A stretch of 64,000 nucleotides of DNA. It comes from Hypoxylon rubiginosum. Taxonomy: Eukaryota; Ascomycota; Sordariomycetes; Xylariales; Hypoxylaceae. The notes beneath the pieces are model-generated. The model did no database searches. It was not told the origin of the DNA and worked only from the letters and a program-made list of their open reading frames with translations. Each line of letters starts with the position of its first letter. Position 1 is the stretch's first letter. Below, piece after piece: positions 1 to 11,449 of this stretch. Location: contig CADCXA010000021.1 in NCBI GenBank assembly GCA_902806565.1, positions 248,001 to 312,000 of the forward strand, read 5' to 3'. The translations under genes were made by a program, and so were the position numbers.

Positions 1-686
1 GCTCGTCTTCGCCGACATGCACGGGTTCAACCTCGGCGAGTCCGGCCTGCCGTTCCTGGCCTTCGTGCCCGGGCTGATGATCGCGGTCCCCGGCTACGTC
101 GTCTGGTTCCGGCTCAAGGTGGAGCCCGTGATGCGCAGGGAGCCCCCGCCCTTGTACGGGCACCCCGAAAGCAGGATGTTGCCGGCGGTGCTGACGGGGT
201 TCCTGGCACCGATTGGGCTGTTTATTTTCGGTGAGTGAGGTCCCCGTCTATTACGCACGACGCTCGTAAAGACGTTACCTATGTGCTTCTTTTTGCTCTT
301 GGAGTGTCTTTAGAGCAACACCGAACTAACAACATTTTGCCCCATTAGCCTGGACCTCCCGGCCGGACATCCACTGGATCGTGCCTATCATAGGCCTCAT
401 GGTACTATTCGTTGGCGTCGTCGTCTCTTTCCAGTGCATGAACTTCTACATCTCGCGGTGCTATCCCAAGTACTCGGCCTCGCTATTCGCAGCCAACACT
501 TTCGCGCGAAGCTGTTTTGCTGCCGGTTCCATCTTGTTCTCTACGCCCATGTATAAGGCCTTAGGCGTGGGCGGGGGCGTGAGTCTTTTGGGCGGTCTCT
601 CCGTTCTCTGTGCCGGCGGCACCATCGTCTTGTGGCGGTATGGCGATCGGCTCAGGATTAGAAGTAGATTCGCACAATCATCCTGA
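1..686 (+). CDS. MFS transporter, C-terminal part (5' end off window)
   Basis: Last two exons of a major facilitator superfamily drug/polyamine-type (DHA1-like) plasma-membrane transporter. The frame is open from base 2 to 230, an intron runs 231-348 (GTGAGT donor, CTAAC branch at 326-330, AG acceptor), and the second exon ends at the TGA at 684-686. The split codon (G plus CC, giving Ala) keeps the frame across the junction. The protein shows hydrophobic segments typical of the last membrane helices: one at 'GLPFLAFVPGLMIAVPGYVVW', a post-intron helix with 'VPIIGLMVLFVGVVVSFQ', the 'YPKYSASLFAANTFARS' loop usual in this family, and a last Gly-rich helix before a short basic tail. Substrate cannot be told. 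The upstream exons, which would carry the N-terminal helices, lie outside the window. Confidence 0.88.
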
Positions 687-1481
687 TCTACTAGATAGGT
701 ACTTAAATTAAAAGGGCAAATACCTAGGCAGGTACCTTATCGGTAAATTATCAATCGCTTGCAATCTAGAACTTATAATTAGAAGTAGGAATGGCCAGGT
801 CAGAAAAGGGGGCAATACAAGCATTGGGTATAAATTGAAGATAATATCAGCCACCATAAGTTAGGTCCCTATTATATTATCCGTACTCGCGGATACTATG
901 ATACAGTGCTGTAGTACAAGTTGTACTGAGTCTCTAGACTCTTCCCTCCGAAGGGGTATTTCTCAAATGTATATATCTTGAAGCATAACACGGCCACGAG
1001 CTGTAGGTGCTAGGCACATCAGTGCCTCCATCACCAAGTCTAATCTGTTCCCGAAGAAAATAAAAGTCACCGCCATTTTGTGCCCATCCTTTCAATGTTA
1101 TATATCCAGGGGGTTTAAACCCCTACCCAGCTTATTGCTTGGGCATGCCGATGTTTGCTAGGGTATCCTCTGATCCTGATTCGATTTTCTTAGCCACAAA
1201 TTCTATAAATTTCCCCGGAACGCCATGATCAGTTGTAATGTAGATGAAAGTAAACACTGCCATCCCCGTTTCAATGTTTCATTGATATATGCGGGGTCCA
1301 GTGGTTGTCAATTACCGAGTGTGACAAATATGAAAGAACTCCAAACTCCTGCTAGGGTATCCGGCTATTTTCGCCCGAAATTCGAAAGGACAAGACTACT
1401 TATACGTCGTAGAAATTTTGACCTTTAGTGTGTAACCTAGGCTTCCAAGAGCCCGTTGCGTTGGAGATATCTGATGATGAA
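687..1481. other. intergenic, no gene seen
   Basis: Between the MFS stop and the stop of the convergent DUF1765 gene. Moderately AT-rich, with several TACCT/AGGTA motifs near 700-740. Short open frames here lack protein-like composition and splice support. It presumably holds the two 3' UTRs. Confidence 0.5.
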
Positions 1482-4400
1482 TCAAGTCGGTTTTCTGAAC
1501 CCTTCCACTCCAAGAGTCGGTACCTCGACTTCACTCAGGCCGAAAACACCCTCGTCTCTTCTCCGGTCAACGAAGCTATTACATTCGGCGACGACAAGAC
1601 TCCATTCAGCCAGAGCTCGTCCTGCATATTTCACACCAGCGGCAAACGCGCCTTTCGGCTCGACTGGCATAATGATCGATTCTTGCGCAGGGGTAATTGG
1701 ACTAAATCCTACTGCTTCATCCTTGCCTCGGCTCGTAGGTGTGACTGGACTACGGAGCGGTACATCATCGTTGCTCTGATCAACAGGACTCATTTGACTG
1801 AAACTTTGTCGTCGGTCGAATGCCATAGATATGCGGTGGGGTGATATAGGAACCTCTGACGGATCGGCATTCTTTGCAGAATTGACGAGGCCAGGGTTAG
1901 GACTTCCAGATACCGCTCGCGTCGGAGCTGGGCGGCCCGCGGGAGGTGGTGGTGGACTGCCAGTCCGTCCTTTCGCGGTGACCCAGGAGTGTGCCGGAGC
2001 CGGTAATCGTGGTCGAGTAAGAATACGGTTGGGTGGTGACTGAGTGCCGGCGGGGTTCCACGATAGCGTGAATCTGAAGATATATTGCATATCCTCATAA
2101 GTAGGCGACGAGCCTGTGCTGTCAGTATCGGAGACGGGCGGGCTAGCCGGTCCTTTGGGCGGTAGAGTTGGTCGAGTGCGCAGCGCTGCAGTTTCACGTC
2201 TCACGGCTTCCAAGTCGTTGGAGACGGTAGTGTTGCTACTAAACGAGAAAATTTTGCCCAAAATACTCCCCTTCTTTCTTTGAGAGGTCGGCTCGTCGTC
2301 AGCAGAGTCCATAGATTCCATCGAGTCGAAGTCGGTTGCTGGGTTTGATGGATTGGATTGCTGTGGCGGAGCCGACGAGTCAAAGCCTATCAAGAGTCCA
2401 GGCTGGGCGACTGGATACTCAGTGCGGATGATCATAAATCGCTTGCCGGGGGTCGGATATGAAGGGGCGGTCGAAGGCGGAAACTTGCACTGCTGTTCGG
2501 AAGTTTGCTTTAGCCAGAGATAATGAGACCAAACGGTCTTCAGACGCGAGTAAACGACGAGGAATATTTTGCTGTAGCTAGAGTCAATACTTCTGAGAAG
2601 CAACCATGGGATTTAGGGGGCACATACGCATCCGACTCGTTCGCACTGCCAGCGTCTCTGCATATTCTCCAGCACAGCAATCGCATGTAGTATGCCCTAA
2701 CCATGGGGCACCAATTGTTGAACATCATATTAAACACCTCCTCAGTGAGCAGCCACTTTACACAGAATAATCCCTTGCGAGCTTGGTTTTTCGCAATTGC
2801 CTCCCAGATTGAGAAGATGAGGGAGAGAACTCGAATCTCTGACATCGTATTGTTTGACCGTAGAATTTTCTTGCAGACCTCCAGCCAGAACGGCCAGTCC
2901 ACATAGGCATTTCCGAGATTTTGATTGCTATCAAAGTCTTCGTAGGCCGGTAATGATTCTTCGAGAAAATCGCAAAACGTGAAACATGCGTTGTGGTCAT
3001 ATTGCGAGGTCCGCTTCGCGCTAGCTTTCATGACAGACATAAATGCTTCGGCGAAAGTGTGCCGTGCGGCTCCGAAAACGAATGATGTTGTAAATAAAAA
3101 GTCCTTGAGGAGAACTATAAGGCGGTTCTCGTTCATTCCTTTCATGATATTGTTATTCGGAGCTGATGGCAAAGTCATTGCCGAAGCATCAGCACCGTGA
3201 GTCGCGTCAGCAAGGGGAGGACCCATCATAGCTTCTACGGCTGCCTGGCGATGTATAGTAGAGTCGAGAATAGAGAGTACCTGGGCGTTTAAGAGAACGA
3301 AACCTGGAGCGCGGGCCTTCTCAGCGAGCGACAGTCCCGCTGGCATGAAATCGTCGGCCAATATGTAATAGTACTTGCAAAAAATGAAAAACAGGTCGGT
3401 GTCACGGCCCGTCCACCTCGAAATCCATGATCCTCGCCAGGGAATCTTGGCTGCGGTCAGTGGCAACGTCGCCGCTTTCTTGAGAGAATCAGACAAGGTC
3501 CTAACTGATGTCCAACCTAGTCTTTCGACACAAGGCGGGAAAAGCGCTACGAGGTCGTCGCTCTCGCCTCTACTGTGGCGAGGTAGGCCAAATTCGTCCG
3601 CAACTCGACGGATCAGATCCGGGGTCAAAGACCAAAGCCTTACCAGCACATCTGCGATGCCTGGCGCAAAGAAGAAGGCGTACGCACAAGCTTTGCCGGC
3701 AAAATTGACGAGGCTCAAAGGAGCATGTCGAAGAGACAGCTTTTCCACTGTGGCGGCCATCTGCGCCACTAAATTTGTGATAAACATGGTTTTCACATTG
3801 TGCCTCGCAGATTCGGCTAGGTAAGCCGAATCAGTTGAATCCACCGAGGTTGAAGACATGCTCGCATCAGCTCGCGTCTGTCTTTGTAGACGTTCCGGGT
3901 TATTTCTATCTGCTAGCGGACTGAAGCTGGCAGTGCATTGGCGCCATTCCGGTCGTGTCATGAGGGAGGTGATAGCTTCGAGCAGCATTGGTCTATCAAC
4001 ACCAGGGACAGGCTGCTGATTCTTCCCTTCGAAAAGCTCGAGAAGCCCATTCCACCACTTGTTTAAGATGAGAGCCCTTCGCTCCAAGTCTTCATGATGC
4101 AGCATTCTGTTCGACGGGTGATTCGAGTAATTCCTTAAAAATGGTACTAGCGTAGTTCGAATCAAGTTCATCCTCATATTGGTGGACTTCACTTGGAACG
4201 TATGAAAATCGGTATCTAGAGTCTTGAATGCTAGCCAAAGACTATCTCGCGACTGTGGTAATTTTGTCTGCATGATGTCTTCTGGAAAAGTGCTGTTGCT
4301 TGTATCGGAAGCATGCGACTGGCGGGTTTCGGTTGACGGAGGAGCGAGGCTGGCAGTCGAGGAGCCGGGACTATCATGGTCATTATTAAATTTGCCCTTC

Positions 4401-5215
4401 ATTAGTATCGCTGGCTGCCGTTGCTTGAGTCTGTTGAGGTATGTGCCGAACTTGCTGCGGGAATCTCCCGATTTGCTGTCGTTACTACCCGCTGGAGATA
4501 CTGGGCGCTTACGGGATGACTTCCTAAGTTTCATGATCGAACTGTTGCTAGCAGACCGTTCACGACCTGGCCGAACATCCGGCGACGGCGATAGCGACGC
4601 AGGTTCGGATTCCTCATTCCTATCTCCCGGCGAAGGCGACCGCGATCCAGGCATCCATGAACGCTTAGTGAGAAACGAGAGGGAATCTGAAACAGATCTA
4701 TACGTGTCCTGCGAGTTCGGGCTTAGGAACTTGGAGCCACCGGTCTCGACGTTACGACTGGCCTCCGGCTCGGTCCCCTCCAAAGCATTTTCCGTTATGT
4801 GTAGGGATCCCTTGGACGAAGGTATCCACGAATGGGCCCGACTAATCGTATTCCTCCTCTTTACCGCCTTGCTTATCCTAGACTCTGGGCCAGCCATATC
4901 GTTTTCGGCGCGAATGATCGTGGATTTCTCATTGGGGCTATCCTTCATGAACTCGCTCGAGAAGGACAGTGTGGTATCGAGATCGGTATTATTAAAGTCG
5001 AAGGCGGGTAGGTCGAAGGCAGGTAAGGTAGGCAAGCTTTTGGTGCTTAGTGAGCGAGTGCGGGAAAAGTCCAGACGGGTCGATTGAGTTTGGGTGTGCT
5101 CTGGGTTCGACAGCAAGTCTGGGGTGGAATGGGAAGGGGAACGAGTGGAAGAGCTGAATGGCTGCGAGGTTTCAACGGTGGGCAGGACCGTAGCTGTGAG
5201 GGTTGGGCCACTCAT
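1482..5215 (-). CDS. DUF1765 (UPF0592) family protein
   Basis: Large fungal protein of unknown molecular function, about 1,225 aa, two exons. Exon 1 is 5215-2628. The intron is best read as 2627-2572 (56 nt: GTATGT donor, TTGAC branch, CTACAG acceptor). A 35-nt alternative ending at 2593 is also in frame but unusually short. Exon 2 is 2571-1482. The first ~280 residues are Ser/Pro/Arg-rich and look disordered. The middle carries the conserved DUF1765 block (for example 'FAGKACAYAFFFAPGIADVL' and 'LLCWRICRDAG'). The post-intron 'RLKTVWSHYLWLKQ' and 'STAPSYPTPGKRFMIIRTE' segments, and the ending with 'LAEWSLVVAEC' and 'PTLGVEGFRKPT', match the family as I recall it. The fission yeast homologue is annotated as a membrane protein; no catalytic motif is visible. 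A five-codon-scale upstream ATG at 5220 is out of frame. Family confidence is high, function unknown. Confidence 0.88.
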
Positions 5216-5894
5216 TTCATGGCAAGTGGTTTTGCAGTGGAGGACCAGCCCGGCTTAGGGCAGAATGGAACGCGCAAGGGACAGGATCTGGTAATAGATC
5301 TGTTCCAGGTTCGTCGGTCGCACGTCGTTTCGTCGCCCTGGCGATCTAAAAAGGGGGATTCGCACTCGGTTTAACTATGTCTGTACGGCTTATGGCTTGA
5401 ATAATGAGGGGGGGAGAGTCACTCAAGGTTCAATCCAACGATGTCACCTCAAGTCATTAGGTTATCTGGTGCAGCGTAAAAGAGGAAAAAATAGATACAG
5501 TCTCCCCCGCTAGTTAGATACGAAGTGGAAAGAAAGATAAATAACAAACAGTCGTCTTATCTCGAGATTTCTCAAGAGACGTAAAGGGAGAAAAGAAAAA
5601 CGAGTGTGGACGAAGAGGTCAGTGAAGAAAAAAACGAATGACCAAGAACCGGCCGACGGGTCCCAACTAGCAAATTGGTGTTTCAAAAAAGCTGAAGGCG
5701 ATGCCAGGTCCTGCCAAGTCCTGTTCTTTGGTGTTTAGTGGTCCAGCGGTCAATTATTAGTGGCCCACGGTCCCAAACTGTAGGTACTCTATTAGCGAGG
5801 CTAGCGCTTAACTTCTACCAGGTAGGTAAAGTAAAATCGACGGTACAGTCGGTACCGTAGCGGCAAAGGGTGGTTTTGAGAAACGGTAATTCGC
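5216..5894. promoter_or_regulatory. upstream region of the DUF1765 gene
   Basis: 5' flank of the minus-strand DUF1765 gene, with purine-rich stretches around 5460-5640 (pyrimidine-rich on the gene's strand, common in fungal promoters). No other gene is supported. It ends at the small AT island. Confidence 0.35.
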
Positions 5895-6330
5895 AGCTAC
5901 AATTATTTACCTAAAATAAATATTTATTTTTAGAATTATTATTATATATATATAAATTATTTTTTATTTTATAAATAAAAATTATTTAATTAGTTAAATA
6001 GTTTTATTAATATATAAAGTTTAATAATATATTAATTTATATATATAATATAATTTTATATAGTTTAATAATAAAATATAATAATTTTATAATATAAAAT
6101 ATAAAAATCCCAGGTTTAAATTTTATATAAAATAAAAAAAGTTTTTTTATTTTATTATTATAATATTAAATAAATTAAAAAAATTAATTTCTTAGAAAAA
6201 AAGCGTTTAATTTTTTTAATTTTATTATTATATAAAAAATAATTATTTTTAAGGTAACGTTATATGCCTAATAAACGGTACCTATATAAAATACCGTAAT
6301 ATGCTCTTATAATTATTTCTTAAACGCACC
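5895..6330. repeat. small AT island, probable RIP-mutated repeat fragment
   Basis: About 430 bp made almost only of A and T, with sharp edges against ordinary sequence on both sides. It contains runs of TATA/TTAA and long stop-dense tracts, like the large block at 35.6-55.4 kb. Probably a short transposon piece mutated by RIP. No terminal repeats or target duplication could be defined by eye. Confidence 0.6.
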
Positions 6331-8596
6331 CATTGACGCTAAGGTAGTAACGGGCTAGTAGCGTGGTAATAAGGCGGCTCAGGCTCTTAGCCGAGGCGTA
6401 ATTTGGGCGTACTGCAGGCACTGCAAGCCAGAGCACTTTCAGACTTTGTAACCTCAGATCAAGTCCAGCAATGCGAGGTAGCTTTTATATGCATGTGCGT
6501 ATACTTAGCTAGTACTCGCAACGATAATAATAATAATTGATTACAAGGCGAACATTATTCTCCCCTCCTTAGGGTCCGTTTTATATTTAAGACCATATGT
6601 AATCACCATATGTACCTAATCAATGCAAGTATCAAACGTATATATTAGAGAGGTAGATCCCACACGTTTCTCTTACACCAGAATCACACATATCTTTAAT
6701 GGTCTTCTGTATTCGACAGTTACAATATAACCTTATTACCTACTATGTACATGTAGGTACCTACATAAGGTACATATAAGATGAGGTATACGAATCAGTA
6801 AAATAATGTAGCTAGGCTGCTCACTTTCAAAAAACGCACGTCCACGAAAACGTGTAAAATCACTCCATCCACGCAGGTATTTCATAGAGATCGGCAAAGA
6901 TGGCTGATCGATGAACCAGGATGCTCTAAACCAAGACAAAAAAAATAAAGCCAACTTGTTGCAGCAAACATGCAGCAGCTGCACCTGTGAATCAATATCC
7001 GGAGCCCGAGGAACCCAATGCAGGCCATCTGCAAAGTTGCGGGGGAGAAGGATGGTTGGGAAAAACTTCAGCTACTGCCATGGTCAGACATGAAATGGCA
7101 TCGAAGAGCCTTCGAAAAGGGGGGCCTACGGAATTCTTATTCTTATAGGTATGTCACGTCCCCGAGACCCGCAGGAGGTCAAGGCCGTCGTCCGTTTAGA
7201 CCTCCGTAAGATACATACATGTATGTAGTCTCCTGCGGTGTTTAACTCAGTACATAAAAGTGTACCGAGGCAGGCCGAGGTTTAATCCCCTCCCTTTTCT
7301 TCCGATTACCTTCTCCTATGTACTAATCTATCCCTGCGAAGATGTACCTCATAGAGTGAGCTGAATGGCATATGCCATCCAATGGCTCTCCTACGCAATA
7401 CCTGTTGGGTAACATCAGTACTCGTATCGCGCACATTCTGCGGTCTGGGCGACAAGTCGGCGACGCCTAGATACGAGATACCAAATACTGAATCCTGGGG
7501 AGTACAAGGCTCATAATGGAAATGAAGATTAGCAATATCGTATGAATTGGCACAACTTGGGTTCATATATTGAATGAATTTGTTGAGAATCGAAGATATT
7601 CCTTTCTTATGGCTTGTCATCGCGAACTTTAGAGAATGCGATTTATCTGTCACGATGACGTGATGGACAAGGATATAATGGCAGCCCCACAATCTGAGAT
7701 TGATGCATCGTTAGCTGTATATACTCCATATTAGCTTGACGCTAGCTAGCAACTTATTAAGCCACGTTTTCTTCTCATTTCTGCCTCCTGTCTGCTTACA
7801 AAAAAGGGGTATGGCCTCACAACCGCACCCGCCAAGACGAAGAACTTTTCAAAAGCTAACAAAGTCCTCCAGTAGGCACCATTTTAGCAGAAACGACTCC
7901 GGAAAGCAATTCAATGTGCAGTACCACAAGAAGATATCGCTATTTCGAGAGATAAGCTTTGTTCTTTGTCCCAGATACCCCTTTAGACGACATACCAAGT
8001 TCTATTTATGACAATGGCGCAATTTCGACATTCACATGCATATCTCTTTGCCGACTTATTTCATGACCAAACTGCTTACACAGAATATCTACTGCACGCC
8101 TTTTTTCTATCTTAGTCATCTATCCGTTTTGAGTCTTCTGGAAACGCATGATGCTGTTACAAGAACCAATTCATGTCTCCGGACATTGAATTAGATGAAG
8201 CTGGTTTGCTGTTCGAATTTCAATTGCGCTTACAGAGTCATCGATTACTCTGGGGTTGGTGTTACTCATTAGTTGACCATGACCCATACCAACTTGACCA
8301 CGGCAGATTTTGAAGACGTGGATAGAACGCACCGTAGAGTCTAGACAACCAGATGAGACAATCTTTCGATAGGCTTGCTTACATGCGTCTGAAATGCCGT
8401 CGGCACACCGTAAATGGTAAGCGAGGTACCGCCAGCTTAACTCACGGTGGCTGAACATTCTGCTCAGCTTAGGCTCGCCTTTAAATTTAGATGACCAACG
8501 AGGTTAGTTCCCGGATATTTGGTAAACCACTTTACGCCACGTTATGGAGTGTTGTTTGCTGCCGTACTAGGGAGAGAGAAAAAAGGAAAATTTCGT
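6331..8596. other. intergenic, no supported gene
   Basis: Mixed composition, with TACCTA/TAGGTA clusters near 6730-6775. The 128-codon open frame at 7692-7306 (minus) has a few protein-like stretches but no recognisable family, start context or splice partner. I see no convincing gene. Confidence 0.4.
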
Positions 8597-8700
8597 TGCC
8601 ATCTGAGGAATCGAACCCCAGGGTCTAAGAATTTATATAACTACCTGGTGTAAGTATATTATTCGCTAGGCCGAACCAACTCGGCCTTTCTTGTCTGACA
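8597..8700 (-). pseudogene. tRNA-like relic with intact A and B boxes
   Basis: On the minus strand the pol III B box GGTTCGATTCC is perfect (plus 8607-8617) and the A box reads GGCCGAGTTGG (8676-8686). A T-arm folds (TGGGG / CCTCA around TTCGATT). The 3' acceptor GATGGCA can pair only 5 of 7 with TGTCAGA at 8700-8694, several extra bases separate that acceptor from the D arm, and no regular anticodon loop with T33 can be drawn. Either a decayed tRNA gene (perhaps once intron-containing) or a bare TFIIIC site. The anticodon is not assigned. Confidence 0.45.
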
Positions 8701-9745
8701 TCTTGGTTGGTCGTGTAAATGATAGTGAAGTTAGCTAGGTTTATTATACGTTCTTACAGGTCAGAGCAAGGCTGAAAAAATCGGGCGGCGGCGTCATATG
8801 AATGCGTAGTCGATACGGGCAACAGGAGCTCCGCAGTCGATCCCATAACATCCTCACCTATAAAATAGAGAATTTGAAGCTTGTAAAGTACAGTACTTGT
8901 TATGTCAACGATACCTCGTGTAACTCGACTGAAGAGGAGCCCCAACGGAGCCGAGCGGCGGATAAAACCTCACGCATCGCTCAAACCCAAAGTTGTGGAC
9001 AGCTAACAGCGATGCCGATTTTCAAGCGAAATCTAGACATGATTATTTGAATACGACTGAATCTAGGCCTACGTCGTTTGGATCGCTAAGGGTTTCACAT
9101 TCGGGTTGAGAATCATCGGACTACCGAGCAGGCGCAGGATCAGCTTTCGAAGCCAGCTGCTCAGGGTTTGGTGGGGAATATCGACAGCTGGTGGAATGAC
9201 AACTGAGGCATCAAGTAGGAAAAGGAGGAGGCCGTCTTACGAGGCAGTTATTGTGATGAACATAGAAGGTAGCAAGTACAGGTCGCGGCAGGCTTTGTTC
9301 TCCGGAGATCGCCACCACTAGAGCATTGATACATCATTCACAGTTCGTGCTCCCAGTCATATTTTAGCTGCAGGTTATACGAATTGGTATTACACCTTGG
9401 GCCCCTCTTGCCGGGCGACTCCGTTGACACACGTTCGCCTTTCGGTATAGGTCCATCACGGAGCCGAAAAGTCGGGGATCGCCCATTCGGAGCAGTCGGT
9501 GATCGGCCGATTCATTGATCCAACATACCTTCACGGTTAGTCCTATTCCACCGCGCCACAGTACCCACAAAGTAACCAGGATATATGACTTCCTATAAAT
9601 TAATCGTAGGCATCCTATGCGGCATAGGCTAGCAGGGGAGATTTATCAAGAGGTAGTGGGTAACTTCCAACGTAGCTATTTTCACGACTTGCTCTGTATC
9701 GAATATTGTCCAACTGGCAAACTATTCATCCTACATATCGTCATC
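8701..9745. other. intergenic, no supported gene
   Basis: Upstream region of the DUF7709-like gene. Only short open frames without family resemblance. The ATG at 9617 is in frame with the next gene but would add a non-conserved N-terminus. Confidence 0.4.
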
Positions 9746-10188
9746 ATGGCAGACAAGACCAAGCCCAATGCCGACAGCGGCAGCAAACTCGCAGCTCTTA
9801 ACTCCGCTACACTGGGGGCTGAGATGCCGCAGATAACGCTGCCGGATGGAAGTAAGGTACAAACAGGAACAGTCGGGTTAGTTCCCAATTATTGTGATTA
9901 CTACGGCACAGCGCTGAGCTAATACTATCTATCTGTAGCGCTCTGCTCATCAATATCCGAGCCTACAATGAAGCGCACAAGGCCGGGGACAAAGACAAGA
10001 TGGCATTACTGGAGCAAGCGATGAGCGCGACCCTACCGCTCCTAGATAAAGTCGGCATGTTCGACCTCTTCCGGCCGGAAGAATGGATCCAGGGGGACAA
10101 CGAAGGGAGGAGAGCCGTAGCAAGATGTTTCTGGACTTCAAGGCGCAGCGATAGAATGCATGAAGGTAGCCCATCCTGTATTTTGTAG
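9746..10188 (+). CDS. small DUF7709-like protein
   Basis: Two-exon gene for a ~126-aa soluble protein: exon 1 9746-9876, intron 9877-9938 (62 nt, GTTAGT donor, GCTAAT branch, CTGTAG acceptor), exon 2 9939-10188. The split Gly codon rejoins 'TGTVG' with 'ALLINIRAYNEA'. The segments 'TLPDGSKVQTGTVG', then a helical part, then 'LPLLDKVGMFDLFRPEEWI' and 'GDNEGRRAVAR' match my recollection of a small family shared by fungi and bacteria, now labelled DUF7709; its function is unknown. After residue ~105 the sequence (FWTSRRSDRMHEG...) no longer looks like the family, so the end may be changed or a further intron missed. I chose the ATG at 9746 because it begins the conserved-looking N-terminus. It converges on RPF2, with only 154 bp between the stops. 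Confidence 0.7.
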
Positions 10189-10342
10189 ACGCCACTGTAG
10201 CCTAAGGATCGGGATGAATTGTACAATATCATGGAACGGAAACGCCCAACTCCGCTGGAAATAAATCCCATAGCAATGCCAATGCCAACCACCAAAAGAA
10301 CGCCACTTCATGGACTAGCTTCATCCGCTCTCAAGGTGATTC

Positions 10343-11449
10343 TCATTTCTTCTGTCGTTTCAGGGTATCCTCTTCCGCGGCGGGCGCGTCACCTCCCACC
10401 TCCTCGACTTCCAGGTCCCGACTCCGCTTCAGCCCCTTCATCTTCCTCGTCTGCAGCTCGCTCAGGTCCTGCCTGCCCAGGTGGATGCGGCCGAGCTTGT
10501 CGCCCATCGTGTCCGTCGTCACGTTCTTCTTGACCTTCTCCTCGGCCTTGGCCGTCTTCATGGCCTCCTTCCAGACCGCCTCCTCGGGCTCCCGCGTGCG
10601 CCCGACGCGGAAGTCCATGCGCGGGCCCATCTCTTCGACCTCGACCCGCGGCAGCCGCTGGCCGCTGCGCTTCGTCGAGATGAGGTAGATGCGCAGGTGG
10701 ATCGCCGGCTTGACGGCGTCGCCGCCATCGCCCCCTACGGGCTCGTCGGCCGCGACGCTGACGATGTACTGGAGGCCTTCGACGTCGATCTTGTCGCTCG
10801 ACGCGTCGCCCTTGAACAGGTCGATGAGCATGCTCTTGGCCATCGTGTACTCGTTGGCGACGGGGCTCTCGAACGCGGTGCCCGAGAACAGCATCATGGG
10901 CCGCAGGCCGACGGCGAACTTGCGACCCTTGAACTGCGCAATGCGCCGGTAGCTCTCCGGATCTAGGTGCAGTTCTAGCATGTCGAGGATCTTGCTTGCG
11001 AAAGTGCGCGCTAGGGTCAACGTATGGGGGCGCTTCTTGGAGCTGCTGCCGAAGACGATTAATGACGTGTCGTTCTTCTCGCTGAAGAATTCGAGCGACG
11101 CAGGGTCCTCAAACGGGTGTATAGCGTTCTTCTTGGTGAACTTCTTGGCGAGCGGCTGCCGTAGGGAATAGAGATCGGTCAGGGCATCTTGTATGACTTG
11201 CGAGCAGGTCGTTCCACGACTAGTTATTCAATTAGCATTCTATACAGCTTGCAGTTTTATGGTTGGGAATATGTAAAAGGAGTCCTGGACGTACAGGAAG
11301 AGAGCTGTCTTGGGGTTTTCGACTGCTTTGGGGGCCTTTTTCTCGAGAGCGCGCTTCGATCGAGCGTTTCTAGGTTTTCTAGAGACATTGTTAGCATTTA
11401 AGATAGACTATATAGATATAGTTGATAACACATACATTTGTCTCAACAT
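10343..11449 (-). CDS. RPF2: Ribosome production factor 2 (Brix domain)
   Basis: Nucleolar ribosome-assembly factor that, with Rrs1, brings the 5S RNP into the pre-60S particle. Three exons on the minus strand: 11449-11436 (14 nt), 11378-11295, 11219-10343; introns 11435-11379 (57 nt) and 11294-11220 (75 nt), both with GCTAA branch sites. Frame is kept throughout, giving 324 aa, the usual Rpf2 length. The N-terminus 'IKPRNARSKRALEKK', then 'NPKTALFLRG', 'KKFTKKNAIHPFED', 'SLEFFSEKNDTSL' and 'GSSSKKRPHTLTLARTF' are diagnostic, followed by the Brix core ('FKGRKFAVGLRPMMLFSG') and the acidic/basic tail ending KRQKK. The coding sequence is clearly more GC-rich in the last exon than in its flanks. 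An essential housekeeping gene, so this side of the window is core genome. Confidence 0.95.

Noticed and set aside
4224..5087. 287-codon plus-strand frame opposite the DUF1765 gene
   Set aside because: Antisense shadow of a Ser-rich coding region; no family resemblance, while the minus strand shows the conserved protein.
7306..7692. 128-codon minus-strand frame
   Set aside because: Some protein-like texture but no family, no splice partner and no promoter signal; not enough to call a gene.
10481..10966. 161-codon plus-strand frame within RPF2
   Set aside because: GC-rich antisense shadow, rich in Arg/Ala/Leu; RPF2 on the other strand is certain.
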